From Gnetum montanum (Eukaryota > Streptophyta > Gnetopsida > Gnetales > Gnetaceae): a stretch of DNA of 64,000 nt. This document shows, piece after piece, positions 42,001 to 54,000 of the stretch (within the stretch, counting starts at the first letter, position 1; every line of letters begins with the position of its first letter). The position numbers and the translations under genes are program-made. The notes beneath the pieces are model-generated. The model worked only from the letters and a program-made list of their open reading frames with translations, made no database searches and was not told the DNA's origin. The stretch is from the NCBI GenBank assembly GCA_015680685.1, contig MNCI01003927.1:6412-70411 (forward strand). Direction: 5' to 3'.

Positions 42001-45000
42001 CAAAAAAATGCAGCACTATCATGCAAAAGCCAAGTTCTTTGGACACTGCCTGGGTAAATTGCTGATAAATTTAAGTCACAACATAATGTTCTTGAATTGT
42101 CAACATATTTGTCAAAATAGACATCGCCTGTCCTCACAATAGCATGAATGTTTAGAATCTAAATAATCAATAAGCAGCATACAAAGATTCACAGTTAATA
42201 TAAAGGCAAAAAGGAAGCTTCACAGCAGTATACATATAGTCATAATACCTTCAACATAAGACTTTTAAAGAAATAAATTATAATATTTTTCACTATCTAC
42301 CATACTGTAATACACCATAGAAAAGACAATAGAACTAATAAGGTGAAAGATTTTGGAGTTTGAATAAAGTTTAGGGGTCAGAATGGCAATCCTTAGTAAA
42401 AATCAAGATGTATCACACAAACTGTAAACCAGCAGGAAATCAATTCAAGGGATTCAATAATCAAGATGCGTCAAAGATACTCATTTTCTACTGCGATAGT
42501 AGTCCTCAAACACGGTTCCTTGGCGCTTTGTCGCAATCTTTATGTTGAAATTGCTTTAAATCTTTATAGTTTTTTTCAAATAAATCTGTGAAAAACTCTT
42601 ATTTATGTTTGTTATACTTGAGATTGCAAGGATGGGTGAAGCGATGCTACTAATTTAAGGATTCGACAATCCATCAATGCAGAAATATGAAAAATTAATA
42701 GGGTTTAGGTTCAAAACAAAAAGTTATACGATAGAAAAAGATTATGAAGAGCCTTTGTTTTTAAACAAGGGAGGAATCATTCATCCACCTTGTTTGGCAC
42801 TTACGGTTTGCCAAAGCAAGCTTCAAGCCAATGATCATGTGCTATTCTCCCTGAAAAGTTTTTAGTTGTTTCATATGCCGAAATTATTACATTATTTTTA
42901 GGATCCAATTGCTTCTTACCTAAGTGCTACTCTTATTATTTTTAGAAAATTCTTTTCTGCTCTTGTTTTGGCCTTAGTTGTTTATTGTTCCGCTGGGAAA
43001 TTCCTTGCTGTTCTTTCTCTCCTCCTTCCCTTCTTTCTTTTCGTTGTTTTTGTTTCCAAGTCCTTTTTTGCATTTTCTCTGTTCTTTCTATGCCTAACAT
43101 TTTCCTTTCGAAACGTTATCTTGGTGTGCTTATCCGAACCAGCGATTAAATGGTCAGCAATTTTTTGCCACTTAGAAAAAAGTTGCTGGCTTTTTAATAA
43201 TGAAAAAATCACCAATTTGATTCGACTATTTAAGCCAACTTAGCCAAAGAATGGCAACATTTTCAAAAGTTTTTCAAATATAATAAAATATGTGAACTTT
43301 GTTTCAATTAAAAATAATTTAAATTCAGAATTCCGAGATCTTAATTAAAGTTGAAAAAATCTAATAAAAATTAATTACCAATATCAGTTTTAATTGATTT
43401 TTGAAATATCTATGTTAATTAAAGTTAAAAATATTTTAAAAAACTTAACCAACCAAAGAAATCAGTTTGAATTAAAAGTTAATAAAGTTAATAAAAACTA
43501 ACTTAAGTAGTAACCTTCCCAATATGTCAAATGATAAAAGTGACAGACCTGTTGGAACGTAAAGCTTCTAAAGCTATGAACGATGTGGATTGCACATTGC
43601 ATTCATTTGAGATAGTTTGGGGCTAAAGGAGCTGATATATCTTTTGATGCAAATTTAATAAAAGGAGCCTTTGATAACCGTGAATGAATATTTAGACATT
43701 GAATAAGATATAAAGGCACTTGGAGATCGTCAAGTGAGTACTCAAGAAACAATTCAAGAAGGTGAATTGTACAGAAGGAAGATGAAGGGAACAAAGATGG
43801 AGCTATGCCAAACATATCAACTGGCGCATTTGATTCATAGTTACTTTGTTGCTTTCTGTTTAATATATTATGAACATTTTGTAATTAGACTTTAAACAAA
43901 TGGGCATTAATAGTATTTAAGCTAATAGGAATATAGTTTGCAACTTCATACATTAATTATATTCTTTGTTAATATGTTTTCAAGTTTCCTTGTCTTTAGT
44001 TGTGTTCTCTATGTTTATTATGCATATTTATGATATGTGATATGAAAACTTTAAAATATTGCCTTATTAAACATGCTGACTTTTAAAGCTGACTTTTTCA
44101 AGAAGCTGAAAAAATTCTTTTGCCGCCTTCTTAATCACTTATCTTTAGCACATGGGCTAACTTGCAAAGGTAGGCAGAGGAATTGACCTGAATGTGTATT
44201 TTTACTCTCAACACACTTCTTGAATTCAAACGTATGATTTGTACTACTATAGGCCAGATGCCTGAACCAATAGGGCTATTATTTGCTTACTCTCCTTTTC
44301 AAACACGTTTTCGGTAATTGCATTTTCATGTTTTTTAAATTAAAATTTACTGATATTGAGGTCTGAAATTCAATTCCTTGAGTTGTGCTTTTATTTTTTT
44401 TAATTTTTCAGCTCTGACATTAATCAGGTCTTAAATTAATCCTTTTGTTGTTGTTTTTTTTAAAATAATGTGAATGCTACTAGCTCTTGGATCCAATTTG
44501 TCCCATTCATTTTTTTCTTAGGCATATTTCTCTAATCTGTCCTAACAAAATTATTCATTCATAGTTCATATTAGTATAATTTTTCCATCAAAATCCAACG
44601 TCATAATGTGGATGGAGGCCCAAACGGCTGGATCATTGGGCTAGGGTGGGCTTAGGACCCTTGTACCCCACCGGCTAAAAGAATGTTTGCGCCGGAGGTT
44701 TTGGGGATGGAGTTGCCTCCCCTAGGGGAATGGATAACTGTGGGGCAGGGGGGTCCTGGAGACCAAAGATGAAGGACATCTTGGTGAAGAAGGCAGCAGG
44801 TCCATCCGGTATGGTTGTCACCCCACTGGAAAGCAAAGCTGGGTGCTCGGACAAAATGGCGACATGTAAGAAGGCCATGTAGTAGGATTTGGATTTGGGG
44901 GTGCAAAGGATGCTGCGGGAGGTGGACCATAGATGGGTGTGTACATCCCCATGAAAGTCCTCACCTGGAATTGTAGGGGACGGGGTACCCCGTAAAAGGA

Positions 45001-48000
45001 ATACCCTGAAAATGATGGTTTGGGATGTAGGATGTGATGTGGTCTGCTTATAGGAGACTAAGCTACAAACGTCTGAGAGATAGTTGCTGCACTGGGAGTG
45101 ATGGAGCATGCACCTAGTGCTGAGTAGGGGTTGGGTGGGAGGGTTGGCCATTTTGGCTAGAATTCCTGTACGCTACGTGGATGACTCCAATTGGATCAGA
45201 CAGTTTACCTGCTATAGGCTAATTTGTGGCTCACAAATATTTATGGGGCCTAGGAATGGGAGGCTTGGGTCCAAGAATTATGACATGTGGTTGGGGCCAT
45301 CCCCAACACCACCAGATGGATGTTGCTTGGGGATTTTAACCAAAGACTGCATTGCTAGGAAAAATCGGGGAGTGATTGTACAGACCCTTTGGGGGTTGAG
45401 ACTTGTGCTTACTTCACCAGTACAATCTAGTGGACCTGGAGATTAGGGGATGCAAATACCCATGGAGCAACAGATGGCGGGGACCAGATCAGGTATAGTC
45501 CCGGATAGATCGGATTTGGGTTAGTTCGAGCCTCATGATCGAATTCGACATTATGGTGGTAGGCAAAGAATGGTAGGCTTCGAACCATTGGTCCACTCTA
45601 TGCTAGATCCTATCTAAGGAGTATCGTGACCCTAGCCTTTTTGGTTCGAAAGAACATGGTTGCATAAAGCTTGGCTGAAATCGTTAGTTGCTACTCTATG
45701 GCAGGCCTATACAGCGGAGTAGGAACCTTGGTAGTTTTTGAAAGATGGACTACGAGCCCTTGAACTCAACATCAAGGCCAAGGCAATAGAGGATAAGTAC
45801 AGTTTTCAAGGATATAGGAAATAGGTACAAGAGAAACTTCAGAAATCTCGCGGCCCCAAGAAATGGGAGAAGATTGGGAAGATGAAGAAAGAGAATTGCT
45901 GTAGGAACTCTAGGAATTGGACATGGAGGAAGAGAGCTATTGGCGGCAGAGATCGCGGGTCTCCTAGTTGAGGGAAGGGAAGAAGCATACAAGGTTTTTC
46001 TTTGGTACGACAAAAACCAATCGGGCCTCCAAGAACAAAATCTAGGACCTGCTAAGGGGTATCGGTGAGGGAGGACCACAGAGTAGTAGGAAGGGACTAG
46101 AGGTTGTAATGGCATTTTGGGGGAAGATCTGGAGGCAATGGGCAACGGAGCCTATCTCGATACTAATTCCACAAGTTGTTACGAGAGCTGATAACTTGAA
46201 TTTCTTGTGCCCATTTTCACGGGAAGAGCTGTGGAGGGCCATGAAGTCGATGTAGCCTAACAATGCATTGGGGCTAGACTGATGGCCCATTGAAATTTTT
46301 AGGGAATACGAAGACATCCTGGGGGCCAACATGCTGGACGCTTTTAACAACATGCTTTGTTGGCAGTAGGTGAGGAGGGAAATCAACTGCTCTTGGGTTG
46401 TGCTGTTGCCCAAAGTGTTTGATCTGTCCTCGCCAGGGCACTTCCAACCCATAGGAGTTTGTAATACTCTTTTGCTGATTTTCTCCAAGATGTTGGTTGT
46501 GCGTATTGTACCTCTTATGATGAAATTGGTTGGGCCACACTAGGCTGGATTTATCAAGGGCTACCTTATTCAAGATCAGGTCCTGCTATTGCTAGAGATC
46601 CTACACTCACTTTAGACGGAAAAATTCCTAGGAATGTGTCTTAAGCTTGATATCACCAAGGCCTATGATACGGTGAGTTGGGTGGTGCTCTAGATGGTAA
46701 TGCTAGCAGAGGGCTTTGATGCCATATTCGTCAACCTTTGCTTGCAAATGCAAAGCAACGGTCGCTACTCTTTCGATATCGATGGGAGGCTGTGGGGATT
46801 TAAGGGAATGTGGAGAGGGTTGAGGTAGGGGGACCCGCTATCACCACTTCTCTTTATCCTAGTGATGGACTTGTTCACAGGCTACTGCCTTGTCGAAGGG
46901 ACTCAAGGCTCAATATTGCTGGGGTGCATCGTCTGGCAACACACTATGTTGATGACACGATGATCTTCTCTAGGGCTACGTGGCCATAGGCAGAGGCTCT
47001 GTTATGGGCTCTGAATTGAATGCAACGTGAGGTCAGCCTTGAAATTAACAAAGATAAGTCAGCCATATAGCTGGTTAATATGGCAGGCATGGTGCAGACC
47101 AAAATTATCCAGACCTTGGGAATTTTGTTGGGCATTGCACAAGACACCTATATGGGCATGCCCATATTTAATTGGAAAAGGAAGAAATCTTGGGTGGGGA
47201 TAGTGGAGCGGGTTTAGCAGAAAACCAAGCTTTGGATTGGCTGCTTCCTCTCTTGCAAAGGGAAGATGGTGCTTGCTGCCATTGTTTTGATGGCGACTGC
47301 CAGGTTTGTCGCGTCCATGGCCATGTCGTCGATTGCAGTGCTGCAGAAAATTGATAGCATTGCTAGAGACTTCATGTGGTTAGGAGGTAGAAAGATACAT
47401 TTGGTGTCCTAGGCTGCGATAACATGACCTAAGCTAGCAGGGGGAATGGGCATACTCCAATTCGGGGATGTGGTGATGCTAGGATTGCACTGGCTTCTCA
47501 ACAAATATTTGGGGCCAATTGAGGGGGTAGCACCCTGGGTGCAGATATTGTGATGGAAATACAGTCGCTAGGATGCGAATATGGACAGCTTCTAGCTTTG
47601 GAAAAATTTGTGCTGTCATGCTGTTGCGATGGAGCTGTTGGATTTACTAGGGCAAAGCTTGAAGGAGATTACCAAATATCTATATCCTTATCCTTTGGAG
47701 GATGGCTGGGTGGAGGTCTGGAAAGGCCATCTTCCAGAAAAAATAAAAGCTTTTGGGTGGTTATTGAAGCATGGGGCATTGCTGGTGAGGGCCACGTTGC
47801 GAGCAAGAGTGATACAGGTGGCGGCTAGCTGTCCGCTTTGTAATGATGGGTTTGAAACGTTGGACAATTTTATAGCAGTGTGTCACGCAAGCAATTTGGA
47901 GGATTGCTAATGTGGCCCTTGCAGTTGTGTGCATGGGAATTCTTTTGCACTTGCCACGTTGTGGGTTCTATGGAAGCGTTGGAATTCTGTGGTTTTTCGT

Positions 48001-51000
48001 GGGTAGGCCTTTTCTACGATGGTGACAGTTGTCTGGGTGGCGAGGCTACTGTGGGCAGAGGCCATAGATGTTATGGATCAGCGTTTACTCTTCACACTCT
48101 CATGGATGGAGTTCTCAGGCAAGCCTGAGTTATGGGCGATGGTCGAGCGGATGGGCTGGGTGGACATGCTAAAACGCTTGGAAGGAGAGCCGAACCTACC
48201 CACGTAGCAATTCTATGACAATTGGGAAGGGATCAAAATGCGGTATCAGGGTAGGAAGATTGAGGTGTTGGTGCTAGTGTTGGCTGTTGTGCTGGGGATG
48301 AATGCAGAGGGGGAAGTTGTGGCATTGGTTGCTCGGGCACAAACGGACGCAGCGGAATTTTTCCAAGGGCCAATTCCCAAGATGGCAAGTGGACATATCA
48401 GGAAATCTGGGTTGCAAGGCAGTTGGAGGGAGGCAACAGGTCTGGTTGAAAGATATTTCACGCAGATGGGATACCCGCATAAACTTCTAGGCATCCATTT
48501 CACTTTCTTGAAGCACATGCACCATGGCATCAACATTAATCTGCCATAGTTTTTGTGGGAGTCCCTTTGGCGGTGGTGGCTTGGATGGCACCCGGGGGTA
48601 ATCCTTGCTCTATGGTGCACGGGTGTGCCAATCACGCCACTGGCACCAACGCTTGTTTATTAACGTAGGCGGGGCCTTGGAGAGGGTCCCAGGATGCCAT
48701 AGATGGAAAACCATGGGACTACCTCAGATAGGGTTGAGGGGTTGAGCCATTCAAAGGAGAAGGAGCAGGAGTCTGTGTAGATAGAGGATGGCCGAATGCA
48801 CTTGAAGGAGTGTTGTCTTGCCGTCGAGCAGGTGCGCTTGGAGGAGCGGGAGCAATGGTAGCTACGATGGGAGAATCTCTGGAATGAGGTCCAAAGGGAG
48901 GCGATTTCTTGATGGCTTCAGGATTTGCGATGGATGGAAGCGGTGCTTACTGAACATTGGACAGGCTTGGGGTAGCTCATTGAAGAGAACAATTGGAGGT
49001 TGGCACTTGGGCCTGATATAACGAACATGCAGCCTACGGTTGATATTGGGCTGTCGACAACTTCTGTCGAATCGGAGAGTAGGGCATTGGTGCCCAGGTC
49101 AGACAAGACTGTGGGGGGTGGCAAAGTAGGCCCGGATGCGTATACTTAATGGTTGCGTGGCCAGGGTGGGGTTGGAGGCCCCTATGGGGTGAGCGTTGCT
49201 TGTTTTTGTTCCTGTTGGGGCTGCACTGTGGCTTCAGTCAATCTGTAGGGGCATGGGGTTTTGGAAGTGGGGCATGGGTTTCTTGCCCGGGGTGCTGGCA
49301 AGGGGCACGATGGAAGGAGGATTTTGATCCAAACACCTTGGTTTGTTCTGGGGCATGTGGTTGCTGACTCACGCTGTCCAATTGTACATGTTTTTTGGAT
49401 TAATATAACTCAACATTTTTTCCAAAAAAAGAAAAGAAAAGAATTTAATAGTTAAAATATAGAAAACCCAAGTCCAAAGCATCAAAGTCAAAGGAAATAA
49501 CCTTCTTCTCTAGGTGACTCATTGGTGCTACCTTCCTTTCTAGGTCCATATCCTACAGCAGCTACAGAGAAGGGGTATGTGTTTCTAGAATTTAATTTCA
49601 AGTTTGACTATGAAGTTAAGTGTTTTTATCATATAACAATGCTACAGGGAAAAATCATCTATGAAATTCAATCCAGAGTCATTGGTCATGTTCCTTTAAT
49701 GTTATTTCATTCCACTTGTTAATCGCATAAGAAACTCATACCTGTTCTCATCCTTCCAATGCTGTTAAATTTTTCATTCCAGGAAAGTTAGTTAAGATTA
49801 TATAGACTTTTCTGTATAATGTCCCTCTGTCAACAACATACAAGATCTTTATATTTATGTAAGGTCCAAGTTCTCAAAAAGTGCATTTTCAAACAAATCA
49901 ACGTAGGATTTTATTAAAGAAACCATTGAGTTTATTAGGCTAAAATCACTCACATGATTAAGCACAACATCAAATAAAACATACACAAGCAGACCTCACG
50001 TGTAAAAAACAAAGCTCCTAAGGAAGAGGATATCTTCTCCTTCCTGTGATAGAATTTAAGCATCTTTTGTCAAAAGCCCATCAATTTTAGGGAGCGTTGA
50101 TGTCATTTGAAGCACCTCTCTAGAATCATTTAAGGTGTTATCTAAAATTCAACTCTGATCTTTGAATCAACACACAGTTATCTGTACCTTTATCCTATAG
50201 CATCCCATAGCTTCATCCTTTATGAAAAAACAAGGGGGCTTACACAGTTATCCCTTATTAAAGGTTTAATGTCTAAACCCAAACCCGAAGATTCATTTCA
50301 AATTTTCCTGTAAAAATATTCATGTCAGCAGATTCCCATGCATTTGATTGTAACAGCCATCTAGATATTTAATTTTAAAATTCTCCTGTTGAACTGGATC
50401 GGTTGGGATAATGTTTTCTAAAATAGTGTTTCATACTTTATGAAGTTCTTTTGGTCTTGACTATGGTTTCGTCTTCTAGTCATGGTCTTGATTTCTTAAT
50501 ATTGACAGCAGTGTTTCTACTGCCTTAAAATAGGGGGTTTTGCCTGGTTATCAAAACCAAACATAGGTTCTGTGTTAGGAGTGGAGACTGATCTTATTTC
50601 TTAATTTGAAATTTCATCTGCATCTGCCAACCTATTATTTGCTTGGTTGCTACTTGTGTGAAACTATATATATAGTCCAATTTGAACTTTATAGCTCAAC
50701 ATTGCCCACCAGAATCGAACTTATGACTTGGAGCTTTTAAATCAAGAGTCTTGCCACTAGCCTAACACCTCATTGTTAAAATTTGTGTGAACCATCTTTT
50801 TTATTTATTTTTATTTTGAGAGAAGGCGAGGCCTATTATATTACAAGTAAAAATATGTACAAGTAGTGAGCAAAACTTCCTCCCCAATAAGGGGAGGGAG
50901 CCTCCCCAACAAAGGTGGGGCAACTGAGAAACCCAAAGAGGGGAGAGAAATCCTCAAGCAGTTGACAACATAAAATAGAAACATTTGAACGACCTGACAA

Positions 51001-54000
51001 ACTACCCCTAGAGACTACCTCTATTCCTCTCTCTCCTAATTTCTAGCGCTTGGGGGCCTTAGACTCACCCTTTATCTGTCCACCCTGCACCTTATCATTG
51101 ATGCTTCCTTGCACTCCATCTGTTGTGTAGTAATCTCCTTGCACTCCATCCTCCATGGTCCTACCTCTCAGCCGCTCTGTCACCTTTGAGCGATCCTCCT
51201 CTTCTACTACGTTCACCCCTCTACCTGCTGCCCTGCCTGTTGCTTTGTTCACCACTCTGCCTGTCGCTCCACCTGCTGCACCGTTCACCGCTCCACCTGC
51301 TGCACCGTTCACCGCTCCACCCACGCTCCACCTATCCCCCCTGCTCATCTCTTCTCCTCTCTCCTCCTCTCAGCATACAAGTTAGTAGACCAGTAAAATC
51401 GCAGTAGGATACTTCATATTAGTTTGAAGTTTGAACTACTTTTTAACCCTGGAGTCGTATCAGGAGGTCACATTTTGGATAGTCTCTTGTAGTTTAGTGC
51501 TACTTCTCTCTACAATGCTTTCTTTGTTAGCCCTAACCATTTGAAGGGGCATTTGAATTTTGTGCCTTGTCAATATCTGCCTGTTGCATTTGCTTGAGCA
51601 TTTATGCTGTGTGGGCCTTAGCTTTCACTTCCTTTGGGCTTTGACCCCAAAACTTCCTTGATTAACTGCCAATGTTAAGCTTTCTCCTGCCCTATAAAAT
51701 GTTCTTATGGATGAGCAGGGGGTTGTGCGGGAAAAGAGGATGCTGTATATAAAGATGACTGATGATGATAGTGATGTATATTAATCAAAATGATGAGGTT
51801 AACTACTCACCAAAGAAAGTAATCTACCAAAGGCGACATGACTAGAAGGCATCTTGATGATTAAGCAGAACATGTTAACTATTTATTAAAGCTATATCTT
51901 AGCATATAGTTTAATTACAATTTCAACCCTTCCGATTGAAATTTGCACAAAATATATTTATAAATTTTTTAAAAAATATTGTACGTTTTTAAATTCTTAA
52001 ATAATTTTCTTGAGATTAAAGCAGTTTCTTTATTTCTGAAACGTGTACTAAATTGCTTAAATATTTTATATAGAATGAGAGCCTTTATGTTTTTCTTTTT
52101 CGAAAAATTTCAGGTATAATATTAATATAAACAAATGTACACAGAACCAGAATGCCCCAAAACAGCCAAAATCAGCCATCGGCCCTCACAAACAAAATTG
52201 GGTGAAGGCAACCCCAGAAAACAGTGGCCAGCCTGCCAGAAAACAGACCACACAAAACACACAGACGAGCAGGAACAAAAGAACAGTACAAGACCAACCA
52301 ACCCCAAAGCCAAAAACACTAAGGTGGTCCCACCACCAAAGAGATTGGACCCTTAAATATGGGTGGGGAGCCCTGCACACTCATAGAACGACCTCACCTC
52401 CTCATGAATCCTGTCCAGCGTAGTCCTATGATGTTCCGAGTCCACAAAATGGGACGCCTCCTAAAAGTTCTTGAATGGCTTCGCTTTCCTCCTTCGTTCC
52501 TCCTTTGTGCCCATACCATTTGGGTGCAAATCCTTCTTGCTGCGCCTGTTGTGGCGCCAGAGCTCATGCCAAGAGATGGAGCGACCAATATTCATAATCA
52601 CATAGGGGCATTGGCCTTGGCTCAGCAAGTCCTTGGCTCTCTTCTTGTGTGCTTGATCCAACCATTGCTAGATCATGGCCGCCTCCCGCTCCTCATGCGC
52701 TCGTTGTTCTTGGTCCTCTTTTTCTTGGAGCTCTTGTAGGCATGCCTCCTCATGGAGTTTTGCTTGCGCACTCTCCCACAACTCCCACTCTAGGGCTTCC
52801 CTGGCAGCCGCCTCCACCAAGTCCCATGTATGCTAGTCCTCCAGATCTTGTTCTTGCCGCAAGTGCTTGGCTTCATCCCTCTAATGCAGGAACTCGGTCT
52901 CATGCTCAGCTAGCATCGCCTACCACCACTATCGTTCCTTCAATTTGGCCTACCTAGCCGCCGCCTCCACCCCTTCATCGTAGGAGGCCTTCAAGTGCGT
53001 TGCCTCCTCCAGTTGGCTTTGAAGAGTAGCTTTGTGCTCATCCCATCTCTACTGCCAAATGGTCCTTTCCTCCTATCGTGCTCTTAGTGCCATGGCCTCA
53101 AGATCACCCACCATTCCAGCATATGGACTTAGAACAGTGAGATGCCCACCATCAGACCCACCTCCCCCAGCAGGAACCTCTTGGCCATCTCCCCTAGAAA
53201 CCTCAGGTTTGTGGGAGAGGAGCCCTCTAGCTTGAGCATCCCCCCACCTGCTAGACTCATTACCTTCTGACCCACTAGAGATCTCCACAACAACTAACAC
53301 CACACAACGTGTTTGTCGATGCTCATAGATCCTAGACGTTGGAGTCCTAGCCCCCAAGGAAGGAACCCCCACAACCGCCCCCTGCCATAGTGCTAGAATA
53401 AGGCCAGAGTGCTAGCCCCTTCGTTGTCTTGGCAAGGAATCCAATAAAAAGTTCGGAAAATTGACTTGCAAATCCCATTGCAAACATTGCATAAAGGTTA
53501 AGTGGAGGCCCATCAATTTGGAAATGTTACCGGATTGAACAAAAAAACGTTCAACTAGCTTTGTGGCATCTTGCCACAATGTTGGTAGCGTCGACCACAA
53601 CACTTGCTCACTCCCAGTTCTGGGAATGGGCCTTTTGAAAAGCTCCGCAGCATCCTGTAGCCCCTATCTGTGCATGGGAATTACCTCCCAGTCCACCAAC
53701 AGCGACAACAATGTTGCCATCAACTCCATGGTCAATGTGATGTACACCCCCCTAAACAAAGTAACATTTCCAATCCAATTCATGAAAAAGGCTTCATTTG
53801 CCAAATCCACCTCCTCTTGCAGCCAAGGGAGAAGATTCACCCATCCAACCTATTGCACCAACTCCTAGGGCATCAGGTTAGCCTAGAAAGCATCACAATT
53901 GGGCTCAACTGTTGGCGTAACCCCCATGACCACTTGTGCTTCCACCCACAGTCTAATTCCTTGGTTCGCAATTTGCATTGGCGAAGGCAGTGCAACACCC

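Larger units (their letters stand above)
44605..49442 (+). mobile_element. LINE-B: L1-type LINE, 5'-truncated in ORF1
   Basis: Starts abruptly near 44605 with only the end of ORF1, then a complete but broken ORF2 and an A-rich tail (CCAAAAAAAGAAAAGAAAAG) at 49421-49441. The tail is almost the same as that of LINE-A, so both belong to one family. GC-rich against its AT-rich surroundings. No clear target duplication found. Confidence 0.8.

Noticed and set aside
42968-43243. Hydrophobic 91-codon open frame in intron 14
   Set aside because: Composed of pyrimidine runs giving Phe/Leu/Ser; no homology, no splice context.
44652-46573. Minus-strand open frames of 92-158 codons across LINE-B
   Set aside because: They are antisense to readable endonuclease and RT motifs on the + strand.
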